Shown piece by piece: positions 8,849 through 16,803 of a DNA stretch of 64,000 nucleotides (its first letter is position 1; every line of letters starts with the position of its first letter). The notes under the pieces were generated by a model. The model had not been told where the DNA came from and ran no database searches. It saw nothing but the letters and a program-made list of their open reading frames with translations. Both the position numbers and the translations under genes were made by a program. Source of the stretch: UBA3700 sp963592135 (GTDB lineage: Bacteria > Bacillota > Clostridia > Christensenellales > UBA3700); NCBI GenBank assembly GCA_963592135.1, contig CAVAVP010000030.1, forward strand, positions 1-64,000. Direction: 5' to 3'.

Positions 8849-8858
8849 TTTTTATCTC

Positions 8859-9968
8859 CTATTTTTCCCAAGGGAAAACGTAATTTAATTTTAATTGATC
8901 TCTTACAGCACTCATTTCTTTTTGAACTGGCTCACTTACAGGAACACCTACATTCTCCCTTTGTTTCCAAATTTCATATTCTTTTTCACCTGCTGTATAA
9001 ATTCTTTCTGCACCAGGTTGTTTCTTTGAAGCACGAATAGCTCTTAAAATTTCACCTGATTTCTTTCTACAAACATCTTCGCCTAAGAAGTGATTTGTAT
9101 CAATAGCAATAAAGTAGTGACCTAAATGATATGGAACTAATTTTCCATCAGCATCTTTACCATTTAAAGCTTTACCATACGCACCATCTTGTAGTGCAGC
9201 TGACATTAATTCAACAGCTAAAGCAAATCCATAACCTTTATATCCACCTAAGGCTTCACCGATACCACCTAATGTTGTTAAGGCAGCTGTACCTTTACGA
9301 ATTCTCTTTAAAGCTTCACCTGCATCTCCCACAACTGGTTCGCCATCAATACCAACAATAGTTCCTGGATGAACTTGTTCTCCTATTCTTTCATAGTATT
9401 CAATCTTACCATTTTGAGTAATTGACGTAGCACAGTCAAAAATAAAATCAAAAGCTTCATCTGTTGGAATACCAATTGTAAATGGATTTGTTCCAAACAT
9501 TCCCTCAACTCCCCATGTAGGAGCAACTGATGGACGAGCATTTGTTCCTGTCATACCTATACAGCCTTGTCTAGTTGCTTGAGTTGCATAATATCCTGCA
9601 ATACCATAGTGACAAGAATTTCTAACTACTACCATTCCCATACCATACTTTTTAGCCTTATCGATAGCCATTTGCATAGCTCTATGACCAATTACTTGAC
9701 CCATCCCGTCATGGCCATCAACAACTGCTGTTGTTTCTGTTTCTTTAACAATTTCAAAATTTGTTACTGGATTTTGAATTCCTGCAACAATTCTGTCAAT
9801 ATAGATCGGTTTAAAACGATTGCAACCATGTGATTCTATACCACGTTTGTCAGATGATAATAATACTTCTGTACAAATCTTAGCATCATCTCTTGGTACG
9901 CCATAACCTACGAAAGCGTCTTCTATAAACGCATAAGCTGTTTTCCAATCTAATACAACTTTTCCCAT
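8859..9968 (-). CDS. Ldh2/malate-type NAD(P)-dependent 2-hydroxyacid dehydrogenase
   Basis: This 369-residue protein belongs to the malate/L-lactate (YlbC/ComC/AllD) dehydrogenase family, which is unrelated to classical Rossmann-type malate dehydrogenases. Family marks include the SDKRGIESHGCNRF segment with its catalytic-region His, NSCHYGIAGYY, GTNPFTIGIPT and the GYKGYGFALAVELMSAAL segment. Substrates in this family include malate, lactate, sulfolactate and ureidoglycolate. The adjoining malic enzyme favours malate/oxaloacetate, but that is inference from context. GGAGG precedes the ATG. It has its own promoter at 10009-10037, downstream of the GPH transporter gene. Confidence 0.9.
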   Translation of the reverse strand: MGKVVLDWKTAYAFIEDAFVGYGVPRDDAKICTEVLLSSDKRGIESHGCNRFKPIYIDRIVAGIQNPVTNFEIVKETETTAVVDGHDGMGQVIGHRAMQMAIDKAKKYGMGMVVVRNSCHYGIAGYYATQATRQGCIGMTGTNARPSVAPTWGVEGMFGTNPFTIGIPTDEAFDFIFDCATSITQNGKIEYYERIGEQVHPGTIVGIDGEPVVGDAGEALKRIRKGTAALTTLGGIGEALGGYKGYGFALAVELMSAALQDGAYGKALNGKDADGKLVPYHLGHYFIAIDTNHFLGEDVCRKKSGEILRAIRASKKQPGAERIYTAGEKEYEIWKQRENVGVPVSEPVQKEMSAVRDQLKLNYVFPWEK

Positions 9969-10008
9969 AATTTATTCCTCCATAAAATTTTAAATTTAAT
10001 ATACTTTA

Positions 10009-10037
10009 ATAATACTTTTTAGTAGCCTTAAAGTCAA
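10009..10037 (-). promoter_or_regulatory. Promoter for the Ldh2-malic enzyme pair
   Basis: On the minus strand TTGACT (10037-10032) is followed by 17 nt and TATTAT (10014-10009), about 40 nt upstream of the dehydrogenase ATG and just after the transporter stop. Confidence 0.7.
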
Positions 10038-10052
10038 TAAAGACCACGCTTT

Positions 10053-11513
10053 TTAGTGCTCTCCATTTTGTTCTGGAGCCATATTTTCTAAAGCTTGTTG
10101 ATGTCTTTTATCCAACTCTTTTCTAATTTCATTAAATCTTTCTCTACCCAAGTTTGCTTTATAGGCAGCAATTATAGATAATAAGAAAATCACACTAGGT
10201 ATTACTGCGATAATTATTCTTATCGCTGTTAATGATTGTTCTGGCTGAACAATTGTGCCACCTGCATTAATAATTTCATAATATTTTTCAGAATCCGCTT
10301 CAATGTATCCAGCTAGACCTAAAATAAATGAAACAAGCGCACAACCAATACCGGATGCTAATTTATAACAAAATTGAGTAACACCATAGTAAGCTCCTTC
10401 TCTTCTTTCGCCATTAACATATTCATCAACATCAACTACATCTGGCAAAGATGCATATGGAATTATTTGAATTGCAGACATTCCTATACCACATAAAACT
10501 ACATGAATAATTGTAAATGGTAATGAAACTTTTGGAATAACAAGAGCAAGCATTAAGCATACAGACATATAAACACATGCTACAGCATAAATTTTATGTT
10601 TTTCAAACTTCTTGCATAAAAATTCCCATAACGGAGCGGAAGCTATTGCGCATACTAAAGGTATTGCAATAAATACCATAGTTAAACTTGCATATTCACT
10701 ATTAGCAAAACCAAGGGCATCATTAATATAGAAAATAAAGACAGTCATAATAATATCAAATCCCATCATAGATAGAAGATATGTTGCCATTATTGTTCTA
10801 AACTCTTTTAGTTTAAAGAATTCCTTTAGGGTTTGAATAAAACCTTTTGAATTTTCTTTAGAATCGTCAAATCTTTCAGTAATACCAAATGCACCTAAAA
10901 GCCAAATAATCAAAGCGATTATAGCAAATACTGTTGCTGACATTAAGTATGCATATTTTTGAGAATTAAATACTTTATAAAATACACTTTCTTCTCCTTC
11001 ACCAAGTAGAGAGAACACAGCTGCGCCTAGAATTAATCCTACATTTGCTAAAATAATTCTCATACTATTTAGCGATGTTCTTTCATCATAATCTTTTGTA
11101 ATATTTGGAGCTAGGGTATTATATGGAACATAGATTACAGTCCATGCTGTACAAAATAACATATACATTCCAGTATAGAATATAAACTTTAATGCTTGAT
11201 TATTTGTGCCTGGAACTAGCCATAACAATACAAATGTTATAACAAAAGGAACAGATCCAAATAACATATAAACCTTTCTCTTTCCGAATTTTGAATGGGT
11301 TTTATCTACTATTCTTCCCATAGCATAGTCTGTTACGGCATCCCATGCTTTACCTACTAAGAAAACAGCTGCTGCCCATTTTGCGTTTAAGCCTCCTACA
11401 TTTATCATAAAATACAATAAATAATAAGAAACTGCGGCAAACAAGATATTATAAGCCATATCTCCTAAACCGAAGGCTACTTTTTCTTTTGTTTTAAGTT
11501 TTTCTCCCATCAT
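10053..11513 (-). CDS. GPH-family (MelB-like) cation symporter
   Basis: This 486-residue membrane protein with about twelve transmembrane segments belongs to the glycoside-pentoside-hexuronide:cation symporters. The family signatures are the N-terminal KEKVAFGLGDMAYN and the helix II/III block AWDAVTDYAMGRIVDKTHSKFGKRK, plus GERREGAYYGV in the second half. Typical cargo is a sugar or glycoside cotransported with sodium or protons. Here it precedes two malate-type enzymes, so a hydroxyacid or sulfonated/sugar-acid substrate is possible but unproven. AGAGGTGGC precedes the tandem ATGs. It is 84 nt upstream of the dehydrogenase. Confidence 0.9.
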   Translation of the reverse strand: MMGEKLKTKEKVAFGLGDMAYNILFAAVSYYLLYFMINVGGLNAKWAAAVFLVGKAWDAVTDYAMGRIVDKTHSKFGKRKVYMLFGSVPFVITFVLLWLVPGTNNQALKFIFYTGMYMLFCTAWTVIYVPYNTLAPNITKDYDERTSLNSMRIILANVGLILGAAVFSLLGEGEESVFYKVFNSQKYAYLMSATVFAIIALIIWLLGAFGITERFDDSKENSKGFIQTLKEFFKLKEFRTIMATYLLSMMGFDIIMTVFIFYINDALGFANSEYASLTMVFIAIPLVCAIASAPLWEFLCKKFEKHKIYAVACVYMSVCLMLALVIPKVSLPFTIIHVVLCGIGMSAIQIIPYASLPDVVDVDEYVNGERREGAYYGVTQFCYKLASGIGCALVSFILGLAGYIEADSEKYYEIINAGGTIVQPEQSLTAIRIIIAVIPSVIFLLSIIAAYKANLGRERFNEIRKELDKRHQQALENMAPEQNGEH

Positions 11514-11564
11514 GCCACCTCTTTACTTAATAATTTAATTATACTCACTTTTATTATAAATAAA

Positions 11565-11601
11565 AGAAAAATAATAAAAAAAGGACACATTTTGTGTCCT
11601 T
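11565..11601 (-). terminator. Rho-independent terminator of the tRNA-Met pair
   Basis: On the minus strand AAGGACACA pairs with TGTGTCCTT (9 bp, tight loop), followed by TTTTTTT. It abuts the CCA end of the elongator tRNA. Confidence 0.92.
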
Positions 11602-11677
11602 GGTAGCGGCAGTCAGAGTCGAACCAACGATCTACCGGGTATGAACCGGTCGCTCTAACCAACTGAGCTATGCCGCC
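11601..11677 (-). tRNA. tRNA-Met (CAT), elongator
   Basis: The cloverleaf is complete. The acceptor GGCGGCA pairs with TGCCGCT, the D-arm reads AGCTCAGTTGGTTAGAGC, and the anticodon loop TTCATAC sits between ACCGG/CCGGT-type stems. The T-arm is GTTGGTTCGACTC, and the 3' ACCA is encoded. The normal acceptor pairing and stem sequence resemble Bacillus elongator tRNA-Met rather than Ile-CAT or initiator. Confidence 0.9.
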
Positions 11678-11685
11678 ATAATTAT

Positions 11686-11760
<75 letters not shown>

Positions 11761-11779
11761 ACATTCACGATGCTTGATA

Positions 11780-11809
11780 ATAATAAATAATTAAGAGACA
11801 CATTGTCAA
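11780..11809 (-). promoter_or_regulatory. Promoter of the tRNA-Met pair
   Basis: On the minus strand TTGACA (11809-11804) is followed by 18 nt and TATTAT (11785-11780), about 20 nt upstream of the initiator tRNA. The -35 lies in a 16-mer (AAAAATGCTTGACAAT) that also occurs at the tRNA-Glu promoter. Confidence 0.75.
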
Positions 11810-11845
11810 GCATTTTTATTAAATAGTGTATTTGCCCGCATTTTC

Positions 11846-12718
11846 TTACAGCGTTTTGATTTCACCTAATTTATATTTTAAATACCCTTCTAAATTGTCG
11901 CTTTCTCTAATAATTAAATAATTACGATTCAACATTTCCATCATTTTTAAAATTAAATACCCACCACACACTATAACATCGGTCCTTTTTGGATGCATAC
12001 CTTTTATTTTTACCCTATCTTTTATTTTTGTAGCATGAATTTTTTCAACTATATATTCTACATCTTTATAATACAATTTTGAATAATCTATTACATTAGG
12101 ATCATATTCCTCTAAAGACAACTCTATAGCCTTATAAGAAGCTGCTGTTCCACCTATTGCTATTAGTTCGTCAAATTCAGGAACCTGACCATATTCTTTT
12201 TGTTTGTCTAAAATTAGTTCACTTAATTTTTCAGGATTTTCACCACATAGATCTTTTAATCTAACAATCCCCATATCTACACTTTGCTTATATTGAATAT
12301 TTTCTTTAGTACCTATTGCGAGTTCAGTTGAAGCTCCTCCTATATCCATAACACATGGATTACCTCCAAAATAGGCACCATAAAATCCTATGTATGCTTC
12401 CATTTCTTTTGGAATTACATCTACAATTATTCCCTTTTCTTCAAGTGCTTTCAAAAATACTTCCTTATTTCCCGCTTTTCTTACACATTCGGTTGCAAAA
12501 ACATAAATTTCATTAGCTCCTTTTTTTTTAGCAACTTCATAAAACTCCTCTATGGTTTTTATAGTTCTTTCCATAGCATCTTTTTGCAAATTATTTGTTA
12601 GTGCTAGTTTTTCAGATAATTGAGTTACTCTAACCAATTTATTTTCCAAAGTCTTTTTACCATTAGACAATAACAACCTTACTGAATTTGAACCAATATC
12701 CATTACACCATACATCAT
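11846..12718 (-). CDS. Ppx/GppA-family phosphatase (exopolyphosphatase-like)
   Basis: This 290-residue protein has the actin-like ASKHA fold of Ppx/GppA. The phosphate-1 loop is GVMDIGSNSVRLLL, the central phosphate-2 block MDIGGASTELAIG, and the third motif AIGGTAAS. The catalytic Glu region is VFATECVRKAGN. It is the short form, lacking the C-terminal HD-like domain of E. coli Ppx, as in many Firmicutes. It may cleave polyphosphate or pppGpp, and these cannot be separated here. AGAGG precedes the ATG. It lies between two tRNA loci and has no clear partner gene. Confidence 0.9.
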   Translation of the reverse strand: MMYGVMDIGSNSVRLLLSNGKKTLENKLVRVTQLSEKLALTNNLQKDAMERTIKTIEEFYEVAKKKGANEIYVFATECVRKAGNKEVFLKALEEKGIIVDVIPKEMEAYIGFYGAYFGGNPCVMDIGGASTELAIGTKENIQYKQSVDMGIVRLKDLCGENPEKLSELILDKQKEYGQVPEFDELIAIGGTAASYKAIELSLEEYDPNVIDYSKLYYKDVEYIVEKIHATKIKDRVKIKGMHPKRTDVIVCGGYLILKMMEMLNRNYLIIRESDNLEGYLKYKLGEIKTL

Positions 12719-12773
12719 AAATCTGACCTCTTGAGAATTTTTATATTACTTATTTTAATATCAACAAAAATGC

Positions 12774-12802
12774 TTGACAATAGTTTTGAATCTATATTAT
12801 AT
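12774..12802 (+). promoter_or_regulatory. Promoter of tRNA-Glu
   Basis: A perfect TTGACA (12774-12779) is followed by a TATA-rich -10 (TTATAT at 12797-12802 with 17-nt spacing; overlapping alternatives exist), 14 nt upstream of the tRNA. Confidence 0.75.
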
Positions 12803-12816
12803 TATTAAGGCTTAAT

Positions 12817-12891
12817 GGCTCCATGGTCAAGCGGTTAAGACATCACCCTTTCACGGTGGTATCGTGGGTTCAATTCCCGCTGGAGTCACCA
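12817..12891 (+). tRNA. tRNA-Glu (TTC)
   Basis: The cloverleaf has acceptor GGCTCCA/TGGAGTC, anticodon loop CTTTCAC with anticodon TTC, and T-loop GGTTCAATTCC. The encoded 3' end is ACCA. The sequence is close to typical Firmicute tRNA-Glu. Confidence 0.95.
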
Positions 12892-12902
12892 AAATAAAAA
12901 TT

Positions 12903-12931
12903 AGTCGATACATTTAGTTATCGACTTTTTT
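12903..12931 (+). terminator. Terminator of tRNA-Glu
   Basis: AGTCGATA (12903-12910) pairs with TATCGACT (12919-12926), followed by T-rich sequence, 11 nt past the tRNA. The stretch from 12932 to 13137 holds nothing I can recognise. Confidence 0.88.
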
Positions 12932-13137
12932 ATCCAACTGGTATGTTAATATAGATTTATATATTGAAATATATATTGCTATAAAAAATATAGTTCCCCA
13001 CATATTTCACCATTGGAATATCCCAACACACATGCTTGCTTTATAAACAAAAGGTTATAACAAAGAACAAAAAGTTTATTTCATTTTACACTTAATTATT
13101 AAGGAGCTGTATTTTTAAATAAAGTAAGTAAAAAATA

Positions 13138-13431
13138 TTAGCCCGCATAACTTGGTGTATAATTACCACTTTTTATTATCCAAACAAATATATCCCATAA
13201 CTTCCAATCATCTAATCCTATAGACCTAAAAGTATCTGTTTCATTATATTTTGCTGCATCAAAGTTATGTAAGATTCCTTCTTGATCGGCCATAGTAGTT
13301 CCAAATTTAGAATCCATCTCATTTATTGTAAAAATTTTACTAAAAGCGAAGGCTGCTATTAAAACTAGCAACAAAGCAATTAACACAAAAGCTATTACGC
13401 ATCCACAACAAGAACTACCAGTTTTGTTCAT
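13138..13431 (-). CDS. Small membrane protein of unknown function (97 aa)
   Basis: An N-terminal Cys-rich stretch (TGSSCCGC) leads into one transmembrane helix (about residues 11-32) and a short polar tail ending in an amphipathic W-rich segment (LDDWKLWDIFVWII). The naive longer frame begins at a GTG (13455) that overlaps the -10 element. The ATG at 13431 is therefore the better start, 6 nt after TATAAT and with no Shine-Dalgarno sequence. The architecture parallels the N-terminal half of the 316-aa protein at 6541. Function is unknown. Confidence 0.7.
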   Translation of the reverse strand: MNKTGSSCCGCVIAFVLIALLLVLIAAFAFSKIFTINEMDSKFGTTMADQEGILHNFDAAKYNETDTFRSIGLDDWKLWDIFVWIIKSGNYTPSYAG

Positions 13432-13437
13432 ACATTT

Positions 13438-13466
13438 ATTATATTTATTAAGCACTTAAAGGTCAA
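13438..13466 (-). promoter_or_regulatory. Promoter of the 97-aa protein, apparently leaderless
   Basis: On the minus strand TTGACC (13466-13461), 17 nt, TATAAT (13443-13438), then 6 nt to the ATG. The predicted start of transcription coincides with the start codon. Confidence 0.8.
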
Positions 13467-13482
13467 CAGTCCACTTTTTAAA

Positions 13483-13511
13483 TTGACACCGTAAACAGTG
13501 CGTGTTAAAAT
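13483..13511 (+). promoter_or_regulatory. Promoter of tRNA-Val
   Basis: TTGACA (13483-13488), 17 nt, TAAAAT (13506-13511), 11 nt upstream of the tRNA. It is divergent from the promoter of the 97-aa protein. Confidence 0.85.
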
Positions 13512-13522
13512 ATTATCGTTTT

Positions 13523-13598
13523 GGAAGCATAGCTCAGCTGGGAGAGCATCTGCCTTACAAGCAGAGGGTCATAGGTTCGATCCCTATTGTTTCCACCA
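13523..13598 (+). tRNA. tRNA-Val (TAC)
   Basis: The acceptor is GGAAGCA with TGTTTCC, the D-arm AGCTCAGCTGGGAGAGC, and the anticodon stem-loop TCTGC-CTTACAA-GCAGA with anticodon TAC. The T-arm is ATAGGTTCGATCCCTAT, and the 3' ACCA is encoded. Confidence 0.95.
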
Positions 13599-13605
13599 TT
13601 TATAG

Positions 13606-13629
13606 CCACGACAAATCTCGTGGTTTTTT
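13606..13629 (+). terminator. Terminator of tRNA-Val
   Basis: CCACGA (13606-13611) pairs with TCGTGG (13618-13623), followed by a T-run. It lies between the tRNA and the convergent end of rsmI. No comparable T-run follows the stem on the minus strand. Confidence 0.8.
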
Positions 13630-13640
13630 ATTTTTTATTT

Positions 13641-14447
13641 TTAAATTTCTATTGCTACCTTATAAACATCATCTTTTGGAAGATTGTTTCTTTTAGCAAC
13701 TTCTTTTATGGCTTCTTTTTTACTAATTCCACTTTTCAATAAATTCTCAAGTTGTTCTTTTATACTTCCTTCAGGTTTAATTTCCACTTTTTCCCCAGGA
13801 AGCACAATTAAAACATATTCACCTTTTGGATCGTCTATTTTAAAATCTTTTAAATTATATTTTATTGAACTTTCGTATATTTTAGTTAATTCTTTTACTA
13901 CATACACTTCTCTATCTCCTAAAAGTTTATATAAATATTCACAATCCCTATTTATATCATATGGAGAAGAATATATAACAAGCGATGTATCAACATTTTT
14001 ATACTGTTCAATTAAAGTATTTCTTTCTTTTTTTTGTGGAGGCAAAAACCCTATAAAAGTAAAAACAGGGTTTAAAATTCCACTTAAAGCAATGGCTGAC
14101 GTTACGGCAGTGGGGCCCGGGACAACCTCAATATTATATCCCATGTTTTTAAGTCCATTAACAAGAATGGCTCCAGGGTCTGAAATAGCAGGCATACCAG
14201 CGTCTGTAATTAAAGCTACATTTTTGCCTTCATCTAAATATTTTGCAATCTTTTCAATACTATCTCTTTCATTAAACTTATGACAGGCAATTAATTGTTT
14301 TTTTATATTGTAGTAATTTAAAAGACCTAAAGAATGTCTTGTGTCTTCACACGCAATAACATCTACATTGTTCAAGGTTTCAATTGCTCTTAATGTAATA
14401 TCTTTTAAATTACCTATAGGTGTTCCTACTAAATATAATTTGGCCAT
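13641..14447 (-). CDS. rsmI: 16S rRNA (cytidine-1402-2'-O)-methyltransferase
   Basis: This 268-residue tetrapyrrole-methylase-fold enzyme 2'-O-methylates C1402 of 16S rRNA. The signatures are LYLVGTPIGNLKDITLRA at the N-terminus, IACEDTRHS, LITDAGMPAISDPG and VPGPTAVTSAIALSG. The length is normal. Its start overlaps the cysS stop (TAATG), so it is the third gene of the cysE-cysS operon. It should respond at least partly to the upstream cysteine T-box. Confidence 0.96.
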   Translation of the reverse strand: MAKLYLVGTPIGNLKDITLRAIETLNNVDVIACEDTRHSLGLLNYYNIKKQLIACHKFNERDSIEKIAKYLDEGKNVALITDAGMPAISDPGAILVNGLKNMGYNIEVVPGPTAVTSAIALSGILNPVFTFIGFLPPQKKERNTLIEQYKNVDTSLVIYSSPYDINRDCEYLYKLLGDREVYVVKELTKIYESSIKYNLKDFKIDDPKGEYVLIVLPGEKVEIKPEGSIKEQLENLLKSGISKKEAIKEVAKRNNLPKDDVYKVAIEI

Positions 14448-15838
14448 TAATCTTTTACTATTCTATAACCTTCTTTACTATCTAAAATGCTATACCCTAA
14501 CTCTTTTATTTTATTTCTTAATTCATCTGCCTTTGCAAAATCCTTATTCTTCTTAGCATTAAGTCTTTCTTCGGCTAGCTCCACAATTTCTTTTGGAGCG
14601 TCGTTATTAGCATTAGATAAATCTTCATGAGCATTTTTTAAATTTAATCCAAAAACTTTATCAAACTCTAATGCAAGATTAAATATATCTTTACTCTTTG
14701 GTTCTTTTAACATTGTAAATAATACACCTAAAGCTAATGGGATATTTAAATCGTCATTAATTGCATCTTCAAATTCTTTCTTATATTTAGACAAAATCTC
14801 TTCACTTGTTTGAACTTGTGAAATTTTATGTTGGAATAAAGATGAAAGTAATCTATTATATGAAACTTTAGCAGCATCCATTCCTTCGAATGTAAAATTT
14901 AATTTCTTTCTATAATGAGCATTTTCGCAGAAATATCTAAATACTATAGGAGCATATCCCATCTCTTCTAGTTGAGATATTCTATATGTATTTCCTAAGC
15001 TCTTTGACATTTTGCCATTATTTACAAGCATAAACTCTCCATGAACCCAGTAATTAACAGATTTTTTACCAGAAAGAGCTTCGTTTTGTGCAATTTCATT
15101 TTCATGATGTACTGGGATGTGATCCACGCCACCTGTATGAATATCAAAAGTTTCTCCAAGATATTTTCTAGACATAGTTGAACACTCTATATGCCAACCA
15201 GGGTATCCCATTCCCCAAGGAGATGGCCATTGCATAATATGATTAGGTTCTGCCTTTTTCCATAAAGCAAAATCGTACGGACCATGTTTTTGTTCATTAA
15301 TTTCTACTCTTGCACCGGCTTGTTGCTCATCAAGATTTAGTCTAGAAAGTTTCCCATATGATGGAAATTTTGAAATATCAAAATAAATTCCATCATCAAT
15401 TTCATAACCATAACCCTTATCAACTAATGCTTGAACATATTTAATCATATCTTCAATATGATCCGTTGCTTTAGCTATAATTTCTGGTCTTCCTATGTTT
15501 AATTTTATTAAATCCTCAAAGAATACTTTTGAATAAAATTCTGCAATTTCCATTGGAGATTTCTTTTGTTCTCTTGAAGCTTTTTCCATCTTATCTTCGC
15601 CATCGTCGCCATCTGAAAGTAAATGTCCAACATCAGTAATATTCATAACACCTTTAATTTTATATCCATCATACTTTAAAACCCTTCTAAATAAATCCAT
15701 AAACACATATGTTCTTAAATTTCCAATATGTGCATAATTATATACTGTTGGTCCACAACTATACATGCGAACGCATTTTTCATCTATTGGTTTAAATTCT
15801 TCTTTTTCTCTTGATAACGTATTAAATATTTTTAACAT
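14447..15838 (-). CDS. cysS: Cysteinyl-tRNA synthetase
   Basis: This class I synthetase charges tRNA-Cys. MYSCGPTVYNYAHIGN contains the zinc-binding Cys and the HIGH-type motif. WHIECSTMS holds a second zinc ligand and KMSKSLGN is the KMSKS loop, while the C-terminal part has the DALR-type helical domain. I choose the ATG at 15838 (463 aa), which follows GGAGG with 9-nt spacing and gives the standard LKIFNT start, rather than an upstream start at 15865 inside cysE. One nucleotide separates it from the cysE stop. Confidence 0.97.
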   Translation of the reverse strand: MLKIFNTLSREKEEFKPIDEKCVRMYSCGPTVYNYAHIGNLRTYVFMDLFRRVLKYDGYKIKGVMNITDVGHLLSDGDDGEDKMEKASREQKKSPMEIAEFYSKVFFEDLIKLNIGRPEIIAKATDHIEDMIKYVQALVDKGYGYEIDDGIYFDISKFPSYGKLSRLNLDEQQAGARVEINEQKHGPYDFALWKKAEPNHIMQWPSPWGMGYPGWHIECSTMSRKYLGETFDIHTGGVDHIPVHHENEIAQNEALSGKKSVNYWVHGEFMLVNNGKMSKSLGNTYRISQLEEMGYAPIVFRYFCENAHYRKKLNFTFEGMDAAKVSYNRLLSSLFQHKISQVQTSEEILSKYKKEFEDAINDDLNIPLALGVLFTMLKEPKSKDIFNLALEFDKVFGLNLKNAHEDLSNANNDAPKEIVELAEERLNAKKNKDFAKADELRNKIKELGYSILDSKEGYRIVKD

Positions 15839-15839
15839 A

Positions 15840-16514
15840 CTATTTATCCTCCAATTTATCTTCATTATTTTCCATTATAATAGAATATTTACAAGACTTA
15901 ATTCCTAACTTTTCTTCTATTATTTCTAATCTTTTATTTATTCTTTGAAACTCTTCAAGAACTGGGTCTGGCAATTGTTGATCAACATCGTCTATTTTTT
16001 CATTGTTCATTCTAACAACTTTACCCGGAACACCTACAACCGTACAGTGAGGTGGTATGCTTTTCAAAACAACTGAACCTGCACCTATTTTCGAATCATG
16101 CCCAATTGTAATATTTCCTAAAACTTTAGCACCAGCTGAAATCATAACATTATCCTCTATTGTTGGATGACGCTTTCCTTCTTCTTTTCCAGTTCCTCCT
16201 AAAGTTACACCTTGGTATAATAGAACATTAGTTCCGATAATGGCAGTTTCTCCTATAACTACACCTACTGCGTGGTCAATAAAAACTCCTCCTGCGATTT
16301 GTGCTGCTGGGTGTATGTCTACACCGTATTTTCTACGAGAGCCTGCAGAAATTATTGTTGCGATTGTTTTCATATGATGGTTATAAAACCAATGAGCAAT
16401 TCTATATCTAAATAAGGCTTTAAATCCGCCATAAGTAAAAAACACCTCAGCTTTTGATCTAGCTGCTGGGTCTTTTTTCATAGCTACTTCTAAATCTTGT
16501 TTTATTTTTCCCAT
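15840..16514 (-). CDS. cysE: Serine O-acetyltransferase
   Basis: This 224-residue enzyme acetylates serine for cysteine synthesis. The left-handed beta-helix hexapeptide repeats appear from GVDIHPAAQIAGGVFIDHA through GETAIIGTNVLLYQGVTLGG to KIGAGSVVLKSIPP. The active-site region HP/GVFIDHAVGVVIG is typical. The ATG at 16514 follows GGAGAAAG. A longer frame starting at 16538 would begin inside the T-box terminator, so it is rejected. It is the first gene of a T-box-controlled operon with cysS and rsmI. Confidence 0.96.
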   Translation of the reverse strand: MGKIKQDLEVAMKKDPAARSKAEVFFTYGGFKALFRYRIAHWFYNHHMKTIATIISAGSRRKYGVDIHPAAQIAGGVFIDHAVGVVIGETAIIGTNVLLYQGVTLGGTGKEEGKRHPTIEDNVMISAGAKVLGNITIGHDSKIGAGSVVLKSIPPHCTVVGVPGKVVRMNNEKIDDVDQQLPDPVLEEFQRINKRLEIIEEKLGIKSCKYSIIMENNEDKLEDK

Positions 16515-16528
16515 TACTTTCTCCAATA

Positions 16529-16742
16529 AAAAAGTCATCCTCTATTCAAAGACGATGACTCGTGGTTCCACTTTGATTTAGGCATGTTGCCCCTCATTTT
16601 TGCACTTACGTAGCACTTCACGCACAACATTTCCTTTGTGAGCAACTTAATCGCACTTCATTCTATATCTCCCAAGATGGCTTTCAGCCGGTGACCACCC
16701 TCTCTTTATAGTACATCTAAAACTACTCTTATTAAGTTATAG
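16529..16742 (-). promoter_or_regulatory. T-box leader RNA specific for tRNA-Cys
   Basis: On the minus strand the Stem I base helix AACTTAAT/ATTAAGTT encloses a specifier loop. Its TGC codon (16655-16653) is Cys, followed by the usual purine. The Stem I AG-bulge/K-turn-like region GAGAGGGTGG...GGCTGAAAGCC is also visible. The T-box core reads AAAGTGGAACCACGAG; its TGGA bulge would pair with the UCCA end of tRNA-Cys (U73). It ends in a terminator stem GTCATC/GATGAC plus T-run (about 16529-16558). Uncharged tRNA-Cys should switch on cysE-cysS-rsmI. Confidence 0.93.
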
Positions 16743-16763
16743 CCTTTATATTTGTAAGTCTAT

Positions 16764-16791
16764 ATTATATGATAGACTTTAATTTTGTCAA
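16764..16791 (-). promoter_or_regulatory. Promoter of the cysE T-box operon
   Basis: On the minus strand TTGACA (16791-16786), 16 nt, TATAAT (16769-16764). An inverted repeat AAGTCTAT/ATAGACTT (16756-16763 and 16772-16779) brackets the -10. Confidence 0.85.
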
Positions 16792-16803
16792 GTAAAGAAA
16801 AAA

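Noticed and set aside
9131..9361. Leu/His-rich plus-strand frames antisense to dehydrogenase and giant genes
   Set aside because: Their odd composition (runs of Leu, His, Tyr) is the shadow of codon bias on the opposite strand.
13502..13696. A 64-residue plus-strand frame
   Set aside because: It covers the tRNA-Val gene and its terminator.
15839..15865. Upstream start for cysS inside cysE
   Set aside because: The ATG at 15838 has GGAGG and matches the family N-terminus.
16515..16538. Upstream start for cysE
   Set aside because: It lies within the T-box terminator, and the ATG at 16514 has a proper ribosome site.
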